A DNA stretch of 9,237 nt from JAAZVM01 sp041642635 (GTDB lineage: Bacteria; Patescibacteriota; Gracilibacteria; BD1-5; UBA6164), in contig JBEPWB010000047.1 of assembly GCA_041642635.1 (NCBI GenBank), positions 1 through 9,237 on the forward strand, read 5' to 3'. The notes beneath the pieces are model-generated. The model had not been told where the DNA came from, searched no databases, and saw only the letters and a program-made list of their open reading frames with translations. Position 1 is the stretch's first letter, and each line of letters opens with the position of its first letter. The position numbers and the translations under genes are program-made. Positions 7,219 through 9,237 of this stretch are shown here, in pieces.

Positions 7219-7902
7219 TTATAAATTATCTAATTTTTCTTTTACTTGATTATAATCATTTTTATTTATTTTCAATCAAAAAACAACTCATTTATTAGAT
7301 ATAACTAATCTAATAACATTATCGTCAATATCTTCGTTTATATTAATAAAAAATGAATTATCTCAAAAGTTATTTACTTCATTAACTGAAAATGGAAGCT
7401 CTTGTGCTAAAACACTAAATATATCTTTTAAGTTAGAATATCTATTTCATACAAAAAAGTAAATAGTAAGGTCTTTAGAATAAAATTCCAGGTAATCATC
7501 TGGATATTCGTTTGTTAAATCAAAAAGATTAATGTTTACCTCCATCCTATTAAAATTATATTCTGGAAATAAATTTATTATATCTGTATAATTTTTTCAA
7601 AGAGTTATCTCACTTGTTGGTAAATTAGTAAAATTATCATCTTCTATATCATCATTTTGCAAATCATTATCCTCAGATTCTTGATAAGATGAACTTCAAG
7701 TATTATTTTCTGTATTTTCATCAGTTATATCTTCTTCTTCATTTCCAGAAATATCAGTACTAATATCAACAGAAACCTCAATATTTTCTTGATTTTTTAG
7801 TTGCTTTAAAAAATTTCTATAATCTTCTGAAATATAATAAAATAAAATATTTACAGAAAAAGATAGAATCAAGAATATTAAAAGTAATATAAGATTTCTC
7901 AT
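7219..7902 (-). CDS. Membrane-anchored protein with acidic linker, unknown function
   Basis: The protein is 227 residues with UGA = Gly. It has an N-terminal hydrophobic segment (about 4-24, an anchor or uncleaved signal), a very acidic Asp/Glu/Asn/Ser linker (about 40-98), and a C-terminal domain (about 100-227) of alternating hydrophobic stretches that looks folded, for example DLTIYFFVGNRYSNLKDIF and NVIRLVISNKGVVFGLKI. No cysteine or catalytic motif is visible and I recognise no family. It sits inside the secE-nusG-greA operon, 16 bases after nusG and 17 before greA, so it is expressed with the translocon and elongation factors. Whether it works with SecE is only a guess. Read with the standard code, only the first 68 residues would appear. 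Confidence 0.8.
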
Positions 7903-7918
7903 AAATATTTATTGATTA

Positions 7919-8449
7919 TTAAACTTTTATATCAGCAAATTCTAATTCAATTGGCGTATCTCTTCATAGCAAGTTAATGCTTAATTTTATATATCATTTT
8001 TTATCATTTACTTCTGTGATAACTCATTCATTTCATTCAAATGGTCATTTTATAACAGTAGCCATATCTCAAACTTGATATTTTGATTCAAAAGTTTCTG
8101 ATTTTTCTGAAACTTTTCATTTTAATTGATCTAATTCTGCTCCAGAAACTGGAACTGGAATATTTCAAGCTCACAAAAATCATGTAACATTTGGAGTATT
8201 CCTAACAATATACCAACTTTCGTTAGTAACATTCATTTGTACCAAAATATATCATGGTATTAAGTTTCTTTGTTTTTTTATTTTTGCTCATCAAGCTCTA
8301 ACAGAAACGACATCGTGAGTCGGAACATAGACATCTAAAAGATAATCTTCTAATCAAAAGCTTTCTCTTCTTTGAAAAAGTGATTTTTTTACATTTTCCT
8401 CTGTTCAAGAAACTACTTGAATAACATACCATTCTGGATTTTTTAACAT
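7919..8449 (-). CDS. nusG: Transcription termination/antitermination factor NusG
   Basis: The protein is 176 residues with UGA = Gly, a normal NusG length. The NGN domain (about 1-110) starts EWYVIQVVSGTEENVKKSL and contains KIKKQRNLIPGYILVQM and SWYIVRNTPNVTGFLG, which contact the RNA polymerase clamp. The KOW domain (about 122-176) reads YQVGDMATVIKGPFEGNEG, then a C-terminal LLGRDTPIELEF. NusG raises polymerase processivity and links it to Rho or the ribosome. Nearly all motif glycines, including IPGY and VIKGPF, are TGA codons. It follows secE by 40 bases, the classic secE-nusG pair. The usual rplK-rplA genes do not follow; an unknown gene and greA do. Confidence 0.98.
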
Positions 8450-8489
8450 AAATTTCTATTTTACAATTATAAGTTTTAAAACTACTAAA

Positions 8490-8669
8490 CTAAACCATAT
8501 TTTTTAAATATAGTAATATTTCTGAAAATATTGTTGATGCAATAAAAAGATATAATCAAAACAATATTAGCACTACTAGTACTATCATAAAATAATTTTT
8601 TGTTTCTTCTCTTGTTGGCCAAACAACGTGTCTTAATTCTCTAAAAGAATCTTTTACGAATTGTATCAT
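8490..8669 (-). CDS. secE: Protein translocase subunit SecE
   Basis: The protein is 59 residues, typical of the short single-helix SecE. The amphipathic start IQFVKDSFRELRHVVWPTREE carries the family signature (E-L-x-K-V-x-W-P-T/S-R-x-E). It leads into one membrane helix (about 27-50) containing a single TGA-coded glycine. SecE clamps SecY in the preprotein channel. It is the first gene of the operon, and its neighbour nusG confirms the assignment. It is the only complete gene here ending in TAG. The ATG has no Shine-Dalgarno sequence and is preceded by a terminator-like hairpin in the leader. Confidence 0.95.
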
Positions 8670-8689
8670 AAATTAAATAAGTTAAAACT

Positions 8690-8725
8690 AAAAAAATGTT
8701 GCAATAATATTATCTTGCAACATTT
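8690..8725 (-). terminator. Terminator-like hairpin in the secE leader (possible attenuator)
   Basis: AAATGTTGCAA (8694-8704) pairs perfectly with TTGCAACATTT (8715-8725) over an 10-base AT-rich loop. On the minus strand the stem is followed by seven T (8696-8690), which overlap its last three bases. It lies 21 bases before the secE ATG and starts a few bases after the predicted transcription start. No minus-strand gene lies upstream for it to terminate. It may be an attenuator or a 5' stabilising hairpin. Confidence 0.6.
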
Positions 8726-8735
8726 GTCAATAATG

Positions 8736-8763
8736 ATTATATGATTTTTTGTGAAATAGTCAA
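8736..8763 (-). promoter_or_regulatory. Sigma-70 promoter of the secE-nusG operon
   Basis: On the minus strand TTGACT (8763-8758), a 16-base spacer and TATAAT (8741-8736) form a near-consensus promoter. Transcription would start near 8729, about 60 bases before the secE ATG. The same boxes drive tRNA-Gln. Confidence 0.75.
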
Positions 8764-8782
8764 AACAAAATTATTTTGTTTT
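8762..8782. repeat. Inverted repeat at the -35 of the secE promoter
   Basis: AAAACAAAA (8762-8770) and TTTTGTTTT (8774-8782) are perfect inverted repeats around TTA. Their core CAAAATTATTTTG differs from the palindrome core at 3793-3806 by one central base. Like that one, it abuts the -35 of a strong minus-strand promoter in a divergent gap. Confidence 0.45.
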
Positions 8783-8809
8783 TTGTAAATTTTTGGTTTT
8801 ATGTTAAAA

Positions 8810-8815
8810 TATAAT
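8810..8815 (+). promoter_or_regulatory. -10 box of the LemA-like gene
   Basis: A perfect TATAAT stands 26 bases before the ATG at 8842. No -35 at standard spacing is convincing; TTTTGG at 8791-8796 is too close. Confidence 0.45.
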
Positions 8816-8841
8816 AAGTAATAATTTTTAATAAAATTAAG

Positions 8842-9237
8842 ATGGATATTTTCATAATATGAATTGTTTTTTTATTAATTTTTCTAGTAAATATTATAAC
8901 TTTTTTTATAAGTAAAAAAATTACTAATTTAGAAAAAATAATTATTGATTTATTCAAAAAAAGAAATAATCAAGTTTTAACAATTTATTCAATAAGTTGA
9001 GATACTTTAAACAAAAAAGAAGAAATATTTAAAAATTTTTTTGAATTAAAAAGAAGAGATTTTTGAGAAAGTTACAATAATTTAAATCTTGAAAGTAGAA
9101 TAGAAATATATAAAAAAATACATAATGAAATAAATTTTATTTTTGAGGTTTGTGAAAAACATCCAAAAATATCTGTTGATGCATTTTATGTTTATATAAA
9201 AGAATCTATTTTGGAAAAAAGTGAAAAAATATGAATT
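8842..9237 (+). CDS. LemA-like membrane protein, N-terminal part, runs off right edge
   Basis: 132 codons are visible to the edge with no stop if UGA = Gly. A membrane helix (about 3-23) is followed by a helical, Lys/Glu-rich soluble part. The order of features resembles LemA proteins: an N-terminal anchor, then LFKKRNNQVLTIYSIS where LemA has its R-R-x-x-x-I-P-N-L-V segment. Later come INFIFEVCEKHPKISVDAF (about 97-115), like the LemA stretch E-x-Y-P-x-L-K-A-x-x-x-F, and a helix ending EKSEKIG. LemA proteins form a four-helix bundle outside the membrane; their role is poorly known. The match is by pattern only and the C-terminus, including the A-R-x-x-Y-N block, is not visible. The gene is divergent from secE. 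Confidence 0.6.

Noticed and set aside
332..7902. Short standard-code reading frames and many broken genes, suggesting pseudogene decay
   Set aside because: The breaks are all TGA, never TAA or TAG, and land on conserved glycines. With UGA = Gly the genes have normal family lengths (GlmS 608, GreA 158, NusG 176, L21 103, SecE 59).
1..9237. TGA as selenocysteine
   Set aside because: TGA is far too frequent, falls on Gly positions, and no SECIS-like hairpins follow it.
1..9237. CRISPR array, insertion sequence, prophage or toxin-antitoxin genes
   Set aside because: I found no regularly spaced repeats, no transposase or phage motifs and no terminal inverted repeats flanking a gene.

Overview
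The window is strongly A+T-rich bacterial DNA that makes sense only if UGA is read as glycine (translation table 25). Under the standard code every sizeable gene breaks into fragments. With UGA = Gly, long collinear genes appear, and the UGAs fall on family-invariant glycines: the C-G-I start and SQSGET of GlmS, IPGY of NusG, FGDLSEN of GreA, and GG near the N-terminus of L21. UGA is the main Gly codon (about 38 of 45 Gly in glmS by hand count), and all eleven complete genes end in TAA, except secE, which ends in TAG. This places the DNA in the Candidate Phyla Radiation, in Absconditabacteria (SR1) or Gracilibacteria (BD1-5). The only CGG codon in the window sits where CHAP domains usually carry Trp, which leans toward Absconditabacteria, but a single codon is weak evidence.

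Layout. Left edge: the 5' end of a PilB/GspE-type pilus ATPase gene (minus strand) diverges from two plus-strand genes for exported proteins of unknown function (332-898, 917-1786). A bidirectional terminator separates these from a minus-strand LysM-LysM-CHAP cell-wall hydrolase (1816-2985). Next on the minus strand come rplU (L21, with its own terminator and a structured leader) and tRNA-Gln(UUG). The tRNA diverges from a four-helix membrane protein gene (3864-4322), which ends in a strong terminator. glmS (4439-6265) follows with its own promoter and converges on a five-gene minus-strand operon, with a shared terminator between them.

The operon (transcribed from about 8730 down to 6297) is secE - nusG - membrane-anchored unknown - greA - DUF212/YuiD-type membrane protein. 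Intergenic gaps are 40, 16, 17 and 11 bases. It has a near-consensus promoter and a terminator-like hairpin at the very start of its leader. At the right edge a LemA-like membrane protein gene starts on the plus strand and runs off the window.

Most genes are housekeeping: wall-precursor synthesis (GlmS), wall remodelling (LysM-CHAP), secretion (SecE), transcription elongation (NusG, GreA) and ribosome (L21). I see no CRISPR array, insertion sequence, phage gene or obvious defence system. The interest lies in the genetic code, the leader structures and the lineage-specific membrane or exported proteins.
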